Below are positions 51,451 through 61,904 of a DNA stretch of 64,000 nt, one piece after another (the first letter of the stretch is position 1; every line of letters begins with the position of its first letter). The notes under the pieces are model-generated. The model was not told the DNA's origin and did not search any database. It worked only from the letters and a program-made list of their open reading frames with translations. Source of the DNA: Gymnogyps californianus (lineage: Eukaryota; Chordata; Aves; Accipitriformes; Cathartidae). Made by a program: the position numbers and the translations under genes. Location of the stretch: contig NC_059481.1 of NCBI RefSeq assembly GCF_018139145.2, forward strand, positions 15,178,368 through 15,242,367. The letters are read 5' to 3'.

Positions 51451-51856
51451 TTCACTTAATCAATATGCTGTTGCCCAGTTGAAAGAGGCATTTCTTTCCC
51501 AGGCCAGGAAGGCTGGCATTTCATTGTGTGCAGCCTCTGTCAGAAATACTAATTTAAGTTTCAGTTATTCAGTTTACAAAGAGAAACACTAAAGGGAATG
51601 TTTGCAAGTGATTTTCTGAAGCAAGCATGTAAAGCAACAAAGATTTTACACTGGCATATTTTATGTCTGCATGAAGGAACTGGGGAGTGGCCTAATGAAG
51701 GATGGCAATTCATTTCCATTCCTTTTACTTATATTTGCCTGTTTACCTATAAATCTGTTCTTTGTTTGACACAAAAAATAGAAAAACTTAGGATGGCAAC
51801 CTTAGATATGAGATTCATAAGCTGATGGGGAGGCAGCTGAACATGCACTCCTTCAT

Positions 51857-51889
51857 TACCAGGGAGTAACGTAGGAGTACCAGGGAGTA
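51857..51889. repeat. short direct repeat, 21-bp period
   Basis: TACCAGGGAGTA occurs at 51857-51868 and 51878-51889. The intervening bases also contain GGAGTA. A local duplication. Confidence 0.75.
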
Positions 51890-52429
51890 CCAACTCACTG
51901 AGGAATTTGCACCTTTTCTGCTTCTAATTAAGAAGGGTTTGCAGTTTGTTAAGGATTTTGGAGCACGATGCTGTTTCTTGTTTGCACATGCATCGAGCCT
52001 ACGAATACCCTGTATGTAGTTCAGTCTGATTTTGCAGCAGTCAGGAGAGCTTTTGGTAGGAACAGGGATGCTGGCTTAGAGGTGTGATGCACAGGTATGA
52101 GGATACATCGTTATCATCACATTAGAAAGGAGGCTTTTCATGTTCACCCTGCTGGTAAATCTCCAGTGGCTCGATTTACACAGAAGCATCAACACTTCCT
52201 CTGCAGGTATTCCAATGCATGTGATGAGTATTTAATGGTCAGAGATATGAATGATGAAACCCGGCTTGGAAGCACACGGGTGGATTCCGAGAATTTCTCT
52301 ATCCCTGAGTAGCTCTTAGTCATATCTGTTGTCCCTCTGAAGGAAAAGGGATAACTCTGTCACTAAAACCAGCTTGGCTGATAGAAAGTTTGCAGAATCC
52401 ATTTTGGAGCCAGGTAGAGGTTAGTAGAT

Positions 52430-52560
52430 GAAATCCTACTGATACAATCAGCAAAAATCCCATTGATTTCAGGGGTGTTAGGCTGCTTGTCCAGGGCCTG
52501 AACCAAAGTCCAACAAAATCCATTGAAAATCTGACATTGTTTTCAATGCTGTGTTGCACT
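52430..52560. repeat. relic of a sauropsid inverted-repeat element (family uncertain)
   Basis: AAATCCCATTGATTTCAGGG (52454-52473) and GGGCCTGAACCAAAGTCC, followed by AAAATCCATTGAAAATC, recall an old repeat common in turtles, crocodilians and birds. That repeat carries CCCATTGACTTCAATGGG and CCTGATCCAAAG strings. Here CATTGAAAA (52521-52529) and TTTTCAATG (52540-52548) form a perfect 9-bp inverted repeat around a 10-base loop. I cannot name the family with certainty; a non-autonomous DNA element or SINE tail are both possible. Confidence 0.45.
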
Positions 52561-53794
52561 TTGTTTACATGCAGACATCACAAATGAAATGCTTGTCAAG
52601 TCCCTGAAATTCATGACAAAATTCCTATGACTTGAAGTGATCTGGACTTTTGCATTAGCCATACCCAATGCTACCCTTTTTCTCTCTAATGACTTGCTTC
52701 TCTTCCTAGGGAGCTTGTGAACAATGTTGCTTTAAGAAAGAAATAGTAAAAGGAAAGTTTGCCAAGAGCCTTATTTCTGTACTCAACATTCACAGATGGT
52801 CAAAGAAATAACCTCTGCCAGAAGGATGCACTAGAACAGCTTTAAAAACCCAGAGCCTCTGTATCCAATCTTCAGAGTTCATGAGCTTATTAAGTTTTTA
52901 AAACCAATTCTGTAATTCCCTTTAATTCCAATAACCTTTGCATGGGTTGTTGACACTTCTATTGAAACTGCCAGATGCTGTTAACTGGAATTGCCAGTCA
53001 GTTTTACATGTGCAGGTGCTGCTGTTGTGAGTAGCTTTGTGCAATTAATTCAGCTGTCACAGAGACTTTGGAAGCCTGTTGTGGATCAGATTGTATCGGT
53101 CTATTTTAGGGCTGATGGAGAATCCTCCCCAGCCAAAGGTAATCCCTAGGTGGACCACATAGGCATTAAATCCCAGCCCACTTCCAAGCACAGGGACTGC
53201 TCCCTTCCTTCCCCAAGCACCGTGGCCAGAACAACCAGTTTGAGGGAAAGAAAGTATCTGCTCCAAGGGCCGGAGTAAATAATTTCCTTTCCTAGTCAGA
53301 GGCTGTGATAATACTGCCCCAGGGCAGTAAAGCTCTGCCTTACTTGCAGGGTTACTTCAAGTTTACAACACATCATCATTAAGCCCTTTGGTCTGGATTC
53401 ACCTCACCTAACACGAAAGCTCTGCAGAATCCCACTCTAAGAAAGGCAACCAGGCATGCAAAGATGCCACTGGATACACCTTCCTGGGGAGCCAGACTAC
53501 AAAAGCTCAGCATCTACCCTGTGCCAAGTACCCGAAACCTTTCTGCAGTAAATCTTCAGAGCTGGCTTGACTCTCCTTAAGTTTCTGCCACTTTGTGCCA
53601 CTCTGCTTTGGAAACAGATTGCCAGCCCAAACCCTCTGTTTAGCTCTGCCAAACCCTCCCTGTCTGACTGCCTGCATCCAATTACTGTGCTGCTGCACGG
53701 TAGTTTTAAATGGAGATTATTAACCGAATGCTTTTTCGCCCTGATAAATTCCCAGATTGATACATGAGGGAAACCAGTATCAATAAGCACTGAA

Positions 53795-53862
53795 GATCAG
53801 CACAGTGCTTCCCACCATGGGACGTTACTGGATAAATGCTAAGTTATTATTATCATCACTGT
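53795..53862 (+). mobile_element. MIR/L2-type 3' tail relic, plus orientation
   Basis: AGCACAGTGCTTCCCACCAT (53797-53816), then GGATAAATGCTAAGTTATTA and TTATCATCA, matches the L2/MIR terminal string CAGTGCCTGGCAC..AATAAATGCTAGTTATTATTATCAT. Only the last 65 or so bases are alignable. Confidence 0.6.
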
Positions 53863-54609
53863 CTCTTGAGTTAAGCCTTGCTCCACATTTTAGAGCCCTA
53901 GATAATTAGGTGGGAAGATAAAAATATGTCATGGAAAAGAGACACCGTGGGTCGTAAGTGAACACGTAGCTGAACCGGGCAAGGTGGCTCCCGAGATCGG
54001 TTGCTGACCTTGAATTAATCTTTGTTGCTTAGTGTGGCAGTGACTCACCCTCCCCGTGGGCAGATGCACAGTGCCTTAGAAACGTCTTCTGCTCATTGCA
54101 GCTCCCTGCAGTCCCTCGGGGTCAGGTCTCCACTGAGACCCCCGCATGCGATGGCACCGGCAGTCACCAGAGCCAAAAGCATGGATCACCCGCCACCTTA
54201 AGCTCCTCGCCTCAGACAACTTTATTAATCTCCTGTCATTAATTGCAAGGGAATTTCTTCTGCTTTAATATACTATTGCTCAACACCATCAGCACTCCAG
54301 ATCGGAACTGTTTCCAGAGCCAAGAAAAGACAGGGTTCTTAGGGTCATTGTGAGAGAGCACTTCTAAAGTGGATTAGTATGTTATCCTTTCCACAGCCCA
54401 TATCAGCTGCTCCATCTTTTCAGCAAGGGTCACCTGGGACTCAGCTCTCAGGGCACTGCTGTTTTTCCCTCTGCAATGCAACATGAATGAGAAATACAAC
54501 AGTCTGGGGGAACAAGTCATCTGGAGTGGGGCAGACAAGAAGGGGCCCCTGTAAGATTATGGACTCCTTATGTATTTGAGGAATTAGGGAGCATCCTTGC
54601 TTTGTCTTA
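53863..54609. other. noncoding stretch, nothing recognised
   Basis: Mixed DNA with a few CpGs at 53945-54000 and 54115-54195. There is no repeat, no convincing frame and no RNA gene. Confidence 0.6.
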
Positions 54610-54750
54610 GCAAGCCATGCTTAGGCCTGGGCTCCAAGTTTTGTCTCAGTACCAGCCCACCCTGTGACCTTGGATTAAACACTTCCACGTACCTCCACTT
54701 CTTCCATTTTCTGATGATGGTGGGGATGATACAGATCTCCCTTGTTAAGT
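54610..54750 (+). mobile_element. MIR-type SINE relic, plus orientation
   Basis: AGGCCTGGGCTCCAAGTTTT (54623-54642), CCCTGTGACCTTGGATTAAA (54660-54679), then CACTTCCACGTACCTCCACTT and CCATTTTCTGATGATGGTGG (54705-54724), with GGGATGATAC. These follow the MIR core and tail in order: GGCCTGGGTTCGAATC, TGTGACCTTGGGCAAGTCACTTAACCTC, and TTTCCTCATCTGTAAAATGGGGATGATAC. Divergence is high, as expected for this ancient SINE. Confidence 0.75.
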
Positions 54751-57589
54751 CCCTCATAAACATCAAGTATTTTTATATTCTTTTCTGAAACCAACCTCCT
54801 CTTGGATATTGACCTGGCTGTGAATCTGACTTCAGTGGTCCCAGACCAGTTCCCACCAGGCGAGCATCCAGCTACCCCGCTGCCTCCGGCAGGCAGCTTC
54901 CCCCCATCTCACCCTCCGTGGTGATGCTGAGCAGAACTGACAGGCAGGTGGGTGGTGGTACCCCTGTGCTGCAGTCAGGGGTGTTTTGTGTATCTCTCTC
55001 CTCCTCTCAATAATTACAGAATATTGTGAAACAAAGTAAAATTTCTAATCTAATGTCTGTACTTCATAAAAGCGTGTTTAGACAGGCAGTTGGTAGAAGA
55101 GAGGTGAGTCCTCCTACCCTGCAACTTGAGATTTCACAGCATAACTTAAACGACACATTCCTCAGTGATACATTGGACAACCGTGAGCAACGGAGCCCTG
55201 ACATAACATTTAGTCAGGCACAGCACGAGTTAGGCAGCAAACTAGCAGAATCAGCATATTTTCTTTTGTTGCTCTTACAAACTCTCATGTCAACAGTCTC
55301 AGCAGTTGTTCTTTGGAGGGCATTTATACTGTTGCACATTGCATTACACTGCTATTTATTCTTTCCTGGCTTTGTGAGAGGAAAGCAGAACAGCAGACAA
55401 AGGCATGTGGAATTAACACATCCAAGAGAGCAATTCAGGCAGTGAATATTAAAGCAGGAGAGCTATGCGACACATCATCACCCTGAAGCTGTAGGGTTTT
55501 TTTCATTGAAGTAACAGTGCTGCTGCCTGCGTGGAATTCATCCACTGGCAATAATGTGATGCTGGTGGCACGTTAATCCTATGAATGCTCAAGCAAAACC
55601 AGTGTTCTCCCTGGCTGTCTATGCTGTGAAATTAAGAACAGATTCAAGACTGGCTTTATGAACATTGATTGCTGGCTATGTTGGCACAGATCTACCATAC
55701 ACATCCACAGTGAAAGCTTTCAGCTTGCATTCCCATCACATATCCTATTAGGTATGGCATCCACCCACCTACTTAATAAAGTTATTATGTTTATATACGT
55801 TTGGCCTCCAGGACTGACTTTCACATGAGCACAGCAAAGTTCGGAGGCTCCCCTCCTAGAAATTTGTGTTCTGAGTTTTTTCCACATCCACACAGTACAA
55901 GCCGTACTGGTTTTGTCGGCTGCTGGCCCAGTATTCCCAGCTGGGCCAGTACTGGCCAGCTTGGGACATTCCTGCTTGGCTGATGGAGTAGGTGATTTCT
56001 TTCCTGCTCCCAACAAAGCTTTGGTGGTTGCCACCACACAGCCAAGTACCGCACTGCTACTCCTGGTCACAAAAGAATGAGAAGCACCTCGCTGGAACCC
56101 ATCTCCCATGCCAGCTCCTCCCTCATGTTGTGGGACGTAGTGAATAACAATTCTGAGTTCACTTCAGCCTCTGGATCTGTGATTTTGTAACACTCAGTCG
56201 TATTCCCCGATGCCCTCTCCTCTCCAAACGGGGAGACCCAGTCCCTCCTCATAAAGCAGCACTTCAGCCCCCTCGACCATTTTGGACTACCTATTTTTCC
56301 CTGCCAATAGACTCTTTGGACATGGGTACCCAATCAAGCCCAATGGCCAGAAAACTACCGTTACGTCAGTTCCAAATCAGTATCACTGGCAGGCTAACAC
56401 CTAACTAGACATGTGATACATTTATGACCTACAGCAATGACAAGATCTGCATGAGTGGTTTGTCAGTTTAAAGGAAAATTTGTAAAACACTACAGGTTTC
56501 CAGCACTCTGCTGACCTCAGAGTGCTCCTCTCTTCTCCTCAGACCTGTGAGTAACACAGATTTACCCAGAAAGTGCCATTTTCCAGGTGAAATAAGATCC
56601 AGATGAGAAGCAGTTGGCTCCAAATCAACTGAGACAAGAGAGACAGCCATTGGTGAGCAGCTGGAACCATGGCAAAATAATGGAAAAAACTCAGTTACCT
56701 CACTCTGTGCTCACAGCATCTCCTCTGTTCAAGGAGATGCATGGTCTTGGGGTCATATGAGCCTCATCTGCTACAGCAACAGCCATGGCCAAAAACAAGT
56801 GCTGATTGCTAAGTGAATTTCCACAGGCTCCTTTTGTGCCAACTCCCTGAAAATAAACCACCTCGTACGTTCATGGGTAGGAGTGCTCAGTGAGTATGGA
56901 ATTTGGGCCATCTGTACTGTGGGGTGCATCGTTATCCTGCCACCCACACCTCGGATACAACGGTGTGGAGGGAAATAACCATCTTCCTCCTATTCAGGTA
57001 ATTGCTCTCCCTGCAAGAAGCAGAGGTTTAGCTCCTTCCCCCATGGGCAGCAGATGGTCCAGCTGCCCCAGAGAACTGGAGGACGTGTGCTGGGCCAGCT
57101 GCAGGCAGATGCAGGCTCTGCCCTCCCAGAACAGGGAGGCAGACCGAGATGTCAAGTGTACATCTCTGGTTGCTCCTGAGGCAGCCCAACGGGTTCCCCT
57201 CTCTTGTTGTCTAGCCAGCAGCCATTTCTCCATGGTAATGACAGAACGTTGTTTTATAGCATCAATGCTGTCATCAGTCTCAGACAGCTTGGCCAGGCAA
57301 AGCACATGAACTGCTCATGCAAAATCCAAAATGGGGCAGCTGCAGCCAGCAAGGTGCAGGCAGACCAAGAGGATGCATATAGGACTTCTAATAAACAAAG
57401 CAGGAGGTTTTAAATGCAAAGAGAAGCAAAAGGTAAATTCAGCCAATAACCAAATCACTGTCAACAGTGTTTCCTAAGGATGGCTTTAGCCATTCCAGAA
57501 AGTTAAGGCAACATCAGAAAAAGATATGCATGAACACAAAGATCTGAATTTCTGTTCCCCTCAAGTGCCCTATTGCCGGGTTTAGGACT
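54751..57589. other. noncoding stretch, no gene recognised
   Basis: The plus-strand 139-codon frame at 55026-55445 contains a Leu-rich hydrophobic segment (FLLLLLQTL..) but no known domain, and I treat it as chance. A nested inverted repeat at 55922-55960 is listed separately. Frames at 56890-57309 (plus) and 56994-57305 (minus) overlap on opposite strands. No transposon is recognised. Confidence 0.55.
55922..55960. repeat. nested imperfect palindrome
   Basis: CTGGCCCAG (55923-55931) pairs perfectly with CTGGGCCAG (55941-55949) around nine bases. A wider pairing of GCTGGCCCAGTA with TACTGGCCAGC is also possible with one bulge. It could form alternative small hairpins. Confidence 0.75.
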
Positions 57590-57709
57590 GACAGTAAATA
57601 CACTCAGAAACTGCAGCTGATCCAGCATGTAATGCCACAGCTGCTGACTTGTACAGGCTGGGAAAGCATATTCTGTCCTGTTCTGTTCAGCTCACATTTC
57701 CTGGCACAG
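57590..57709 (+). mobile_element. ancient L2/CR1-clade LINE relic, reverse-transcriptase end
   Basis: Read from 57611 in frame, the 33 codons to 57709 have no stop and give LQLIQHVMPQLL, then TCTGWESIFCPVLFSSHFLA. This keeps the spacing of the C-terminal segment of L2-clade reverse transcriptases (LQ.VQN.AARLLT.T...EHI.PVL.SLHWLP): LQLIQ, LLT, the I..PVL pair and the H.L step all align without a gap. The preceding codons read YTQK, agreeing with the usual K before LQ. Outside this block no clear match remains. The relic is far too short and diverged to function. Confidence 0.65.
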
Positions 57710-57811
57710 GTAATTCATATCCTGACTCTGCGCCCTAGGGCAGCGGCACGAGTAGCAGAAGTGGAAAATTTTATTTATTTTTTTTTTTAGAATGAAAATT
57801 TTCTTGCCTAC
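57710..57811. other. spacer between two LINE relics
   Basis: It contains a T-rich run at 57770-57789 and no recognisable repeat of its own. It may be unalignable remains of either neighbour. Confidence 0.5.
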
Positions 57812-58065
57812 TTCATGGAATCAAAATGCTGGAAAGAACCTCAGCGTCTCAGCAATTTACTTTGTCTACTCCCTTCCCCTGTGAAAGCTCAACCAGGGCT
57901 ATGTCACTCTTGATGAATATTTATCCAGCCTCTGCCTGAAGACCTCCAGCTGTGGAATCCCTATGACCTCCCCAGAAAACCCTCATCCTTGCCATTAGAA
58001 GGTTTTTCCTCCTATTTAGTCTGAATCTTCCTTGCTGAAGTTTAAGCCATTACTTCATCCTGGAG
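57812..58065 (-). mobile_element. CR1 LINE relic, minus orientation, 3' part
   Basis: The plus strand follows the reversed old-CR1 tail in order: TGGAATCAAAATGCTGGAAA (57818-57837), TTATCCAGCCTCTGCCTGAA, GACCTCCAGCTGTGGAATCC, AGAAGGTTTTTCCTCCTATT (57998-58017), TAGTCTGAATCTTCCTTGCT, GAAGTTTAAGCCATTACTTC (58037-58056), and ATCCTG. These match TTTGTCTAACCTGCTCTTAA, AACCTCC..GGAGATTCC, AAGTTTTTCCTAATG, and GCAATTTAAGCCCATTACTTC. About 250 bases are alignable. It lies about 100 bases downstream of the L2-type relic. Confidence 0.8.
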
Positions 58066-58854
58066 AGAAGAAAAGATTATTCTCTTCCTCTTCACAGCAA
58101 CCTTTATAAGTCTCTCCTGTTAAGTAGATCATAGGGACACAGCAAAGGCTGAAGCCCTGAAGCTGTTTCTGCCCATTTTGGCAGTTTTCCTCGCTGAAGG
58201 TAATTAGGTGTAAAGAGGTACTTTCTCCCAGTGCAACAGGCATGTTGCTAACATGCAAGTAGGCTTTGTGCCATCTGAACAGATGCACATGCATGTAGGC
58301 AAGAAAAGGCCATGTCTGAGCATAAGGCACAAAAATGGATTTGAAATTCAGATGGAAACAGTCAGGCTATTTCTAATATCACAGTTTTACCAGAGATAAG
58401 CAGAAATCAAACACGGGTACATCATCTTATCAAACCATGGTAGTTCCTTTTTTTCCCCCCTTCTGCGTTATTCATCCTTTTGAAACCAGAGTTCAGTAAG
58501 TTGTTACCAGCTCCCAGAAACCACAGCCGGAGATGCGGCATGGCACGGCACCAATATTCCTGCAGCAGGTGGGAAATGCCCATCTCCAGGCCCACCAGGC
58601 AGTGACAAAGCCCCCAAAACCTAAATCATCAGCTGACAGGACCTTCTTCCAGAGTACCAAAGCACACGTGCCTAGAGCAATTTACCCCATTTGCTGTAAG
58701 CTCACAAACCACAGCCAGTCTGTAACCCACACTGGTGCAACGCTGAGCTCTTCTACAGACATGCATCAGTGCCCACATCTCTGGCTGCCATTCTCAGGAA
58801 GATGGCAATGGTCTCCGACTATAATCAGGTCCCTCCATCCTTTCTTGCTCCCAG
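58066..58854. other. noncoding stretch left of the exon candidate
   Basis: Mixed DNA. A pyrimidine-rich run at 58446-58463 is present. A 179-codon plus frame opens at 58533 and runs through the exon-like segment; the N-terminal part resembles no known protein. Confidence 0.5.
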
Positions 58855-59006
58855 AAGCAGCTGTCCAGTCTAATGCCAAGAGCTGCGTGGAGCTAACAAG
58901 AACCAAAGAGGCAGCGGGTGGTTCCAGCCGCGTTAATCACATCTTTGCCCGAAATAATCTGCTGGAGACCTGTGAGGAGGAGAATCTCATCTGGCTGTGT
59001 ATCAGG
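58855..59006 (+). other. splice-bounded exon-like segment (unproven)
   Basis: A strong 3' splice site precedes the segment: a pyrimidine-rich CCCTCCATCCTTTCTTGCTC (58831-58850), then CCAG ending at 58854, with a TATAAT branch-point-like string about 30 bases upstream. The 152 bases that follow stay open in the frame starting at 58533 and end AGG|GTAAGC, a near-consensus donor (GT at 59007-59008). The predicted peptide ends VNHIFARNNLLETCEEENL..LCIR, which matches no family I know. The length is typical of vertebrate internal exons. It could be an exon of an unannotated or noncoding transcript, or chance. Confidence 0.3.
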
Positions 59007-60950
59007 GTAAGCAGGGGAGATCGGATGTGGAGTCAGGCAGAGAGGCTGTCGGGGATTATTTATGGTTCTTAGCGGATGGACAACTTTCCTAAGTTGATAA
59101 CCCTGTAGTCAGTGCTTTTTTTGGTACTTCAAGAGCAACAAAGCACATCTGGTGTCGCTTCTCAGGCTGGCAAGTATTGGATTGCTAGGGAGATAGTGTC
59201 CTTGATGCTAAGAGGACTTTTTATCTTATTTTGCAGTATATACCAACACAATCAAGAGCCAGCACTGGGGAAAGAGAGTCCCGTGTAGTTTGTCTCTGCC
59301 AGAGACTGCTATATTATGAAGCTTTGAGGATGCTCCTCTCTGCAGGGCTTTGCGAGAAGGAAATTGCTGTCTGTCTTAGGCTGAAAGAGCTGCAGGTTTG
59401 TGTCAGACCGGGACTACAGAGGGCAGAGAGCAATTCTAATTAAAATGTTTTTACGTGCTGTTTCACGTAATGTTTCACGCACACAGCTTTTCTTTGTGTC
59501 ATCCCAGCTTTCTGAGGTGGTCGCCCACCTTTGGTGTTTTCCTTGCAAGTCTCTTCACAGAGTGGATCTTTAGCCTGAATCACTCCTGAAAATAATTCTT
59601 ATTCCTAAACTGCAGGAGGAGATAAAGGAGATTGCAAGTTTTAAAATCACTCCCAAGGGTCACAGCCAAAGTATTAAGGCTTCCCAGAGTATGGTTTGTT
59701 GGTTGGATGGAGCGCCCAGCAATTATCTACTGTGTTGGATAAGCTGTTTGTATCACGTATCATTTCTGTGCATTAAGCTGATCTATGTTGACATAAGTGG
59801 GATATTGGGGAGTATGTACTGGGACTCCTGATACTTTACACAATGCTGACATGGATAATTGAAAAAGATGTTCCCTTCCACAAAGCACTGCAGGCCACCT
59901 CATCATCCTTCTCTTTCTATTCCTCCTTTATGGGTAAATTGAAAGCGAGTGCACTGCTTGCCTCCCGCTGCTCTTCCCACTGTCTTCTTTCATGCTACTT
60001 GCAGCAGAGCTCAGTGTTGATGGATAATCAAAGGGGAGATGAGCATTACGCTTCTGCTGTCAGGCCACGTCACGGTGGCCGGGAGGCAGGCGGTCAAACA
60101 GGGCAAACCTGTCCTTAGATAAAACCCAGGCAAAGACCACTAGGAATCACATCTTGTTCCTGACAGCAGTATCTGGATCCAGCTTCCCTTTCTTCTGGCT
60201 TCTAAATCCTTCGGCATTTGCATTTAGATAAAACAATTCTCATTGCACACAGCCACTTAAGAAAGCAATCCCAAAAATCCCAGGCCAATGGTCAGGGATG
60301 CAGGATGAGAACAAGGACCCCCGTGGGGTGGTCACTCCAGTCCACTGGACCACCCACATACACTCACTTATTCCAGTCCTCTGCTCAGTGACCAGAGTCA
60401 CTATGCTAAAACAGAGGGAGAGAAAGGCAGAAATGCACTGCTCGGCACCAAGCTGCTCCCACCCAGGCGCGGGGATAGCCAGGGGAGCAGCTGTGTTGCT
60501 TGCCACCAGGATTTCCCAGGGATGCTGTGAAGCTGGTACCATTTATGTGCCATAATCTACAACATCAGCCTCGCCTTGGCTCTGCCCGGCCCCTATCGAT
60601 CTGTGGTCTGGGCTCGAGGGAGCTGCAGCTTTCTTCCAAGACAGTTCTGTGCTGCGCATTTTGACTGGAAGGTATGATTAAGTCTGAATGTCAAAATGTA
60701 CTGAGGGTTGAGGAATAAACTCAAGGGAGATGAATGTAGTGAGACATGCTATTATTTAAAAATACTCTGGATGATTTATGCACCTTCTGCAGTCCTCCTG
60801 CACCCCCTCACTAATGCTTATGCATTTATGGACTTTAGTTTTCAGCTGGCAGCGAGGTGTTTCTGCCTTGAGGAGGAAATAAAGATTCCCGACACTGAAC
60901 TGAGGCTCGTAACCCACTACAAACCCAGTGCTGCATGTTCCTGGCCTTCT
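59007..60950. other. noncoding stretch, no gene recognised
   Basis: It contains a three-unit short tandem repeat (59446-59482) listed separately. Overlapping frames up to 111 codons (plus, 60708-61043) and 100 codons (minus, 60240-60542) look like chance. CpGs cluster mildly at 60058-60090. No transposon is recognised before the CR1 relic. Confidence 0.55.
59446..59482. repeat. 12- to 13-bp tandem repeat, three units
   Basis: TGTTTTTACGTGC, TGTTTCACGTAA and TGTTTCACGCAC follow one another, each with a TGTTT start and an ACG core. The last two differ only in their final three bases. Confidence 0.7.
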
Positions 60951-61320
60951 TCCACACTTCAAGAACTAGGAGGTACCCAGCAAAATGATCAGGCCACAGG
61001 TTTACAACAAACAGGAGGAAATATTTTTTCCCTCCATGTATAATTGAGTGACTCTCTGCCATGGGATTATGGAGGCTGAAAGAGTAAATAAATTCATGGA
61101 CGGATTAGACAAACTTATGGAAGACAGGACCAAGCAGTGGCTATTAAATGGGATGATCGAGATGCAGTTTCTGCTTAGGAAGTCACCAAATTCTGATTGC
61201 TGTAAGCTACGGCAGGAAGGGAAAGAGGAGCTGGATGCTCCCCCAGTTCATACTCTTGTTTAAGCATCTGTTAATTGCCATTGCCAAAGGCAGGAGCTGG
61301 GGATGGAGGGATGATTCAGA
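60951..61320 (+). mobile_element. CR1 LINE 3' relic, plus orientation
   Basis: The order of strings follows the 3' untranslated part of old CR1 elements: CTCTGCCATGGGATTATGGA (61054-61073), GGCTGAAAGAGTAAATAAATTCATGGACGG, ATTAGACAAACTTATGGAAG (61104-61123), ACAGGACCAAGCAGTGGCTA (61124-61143), TTAAATGGGATGATCGAGATGCAG, then GAGCTGGATG and CATCTGTTAATTGCCATTGCC. In intact copies these read TGCCACGGGATGTTGTGAAGGC, ATAAATTCATGGAGGATAGGTC, ATCAGTGGCTATTAGCCAAGATGGTCAGGGATGCA, and CATCTGGCATTGGCCACTG. The part before 61010 is only loosely alignable. No terminal octamer repeat is preserved. Confidence 0.75.
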
Positions 61321-61904
61321 ATGGCTATATTTAAGTTCCTGCCCCAGCCTGGTCACCTCCCCCTGGGCACCTGCATCATAATCCAGCCCTGACTCTCTGA
61401 CTCAGCCAAAACGTGTGGCTTGAACCACAGTGAAGTCACCCGGCATCAGCATCAGGGTGTGCATCACTATCAGCAAGAGGCTGTTCAGCAGCAGTGAGCA
61501 TTAACTTTGCAAGGAAAATAAATTATAGAACTCATTTTTGGGGGTTATAAAGCCAGTTCATTCTGCAGATATAAACATTATAAAATAAAACATAAAATAA
61601 ATCATTAAAAATGGGAACACAGCAGGAGAAGAAAAGAAGTAAGGAGAAAGGAAAGGAGAGGTAATGAATCTGGAAGGACAGATAAGCAGCTGGAAGATGA
61701 AAGAGGAAAATAAAATTAGAAAACAGACCTGCAGTAGAAGGAGAGTGTCACAGAAATACACATTTGAGGGGCAAGTTCATTTGGTGACTAAGTCAGTGGA
61801 TTTAATGTTGCCTGCAGATTTTCAGCTTAAACTTTCAAGGAAGTAAACTTCTGAGTGATTACAATGTCATCTAACCTTCCAGAAATATCACCAAGTGGCT
61901 AACG
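61321..61904. other. noncoding stretch with purine-rich tract
   Basis: Bases 61612-61745 are strongly purine-rich (for example GGAGAAGAAAAGAAG and GGAGAAAGGAAAGGAGAGG) and may adopt unusual structure or be low-complexity sequence. A TAAAATAAAAC patch lies at 61579-61599. No gene is seen. Confidence 0.6.

Larger units (their letters stand above)
51451..53789. other. noncoding stretch, no gene recognised
   Basis: Mixed AT-rich DNA holding a 21-bp-period duplication near 51857 and a sauropsid repeat relic near 52430, both listed separately. Frames are below 100 codons and overlap on both strands. Confidence 0.55.

Noticed and set aside
55026..55445. 139-codon frame with a Leu-rich membrane-like stretch.
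   Set aside because: Hydrophobic runs arise easily from CTT/TTG/CTC-rich DNA. No homology and no splice or start support.
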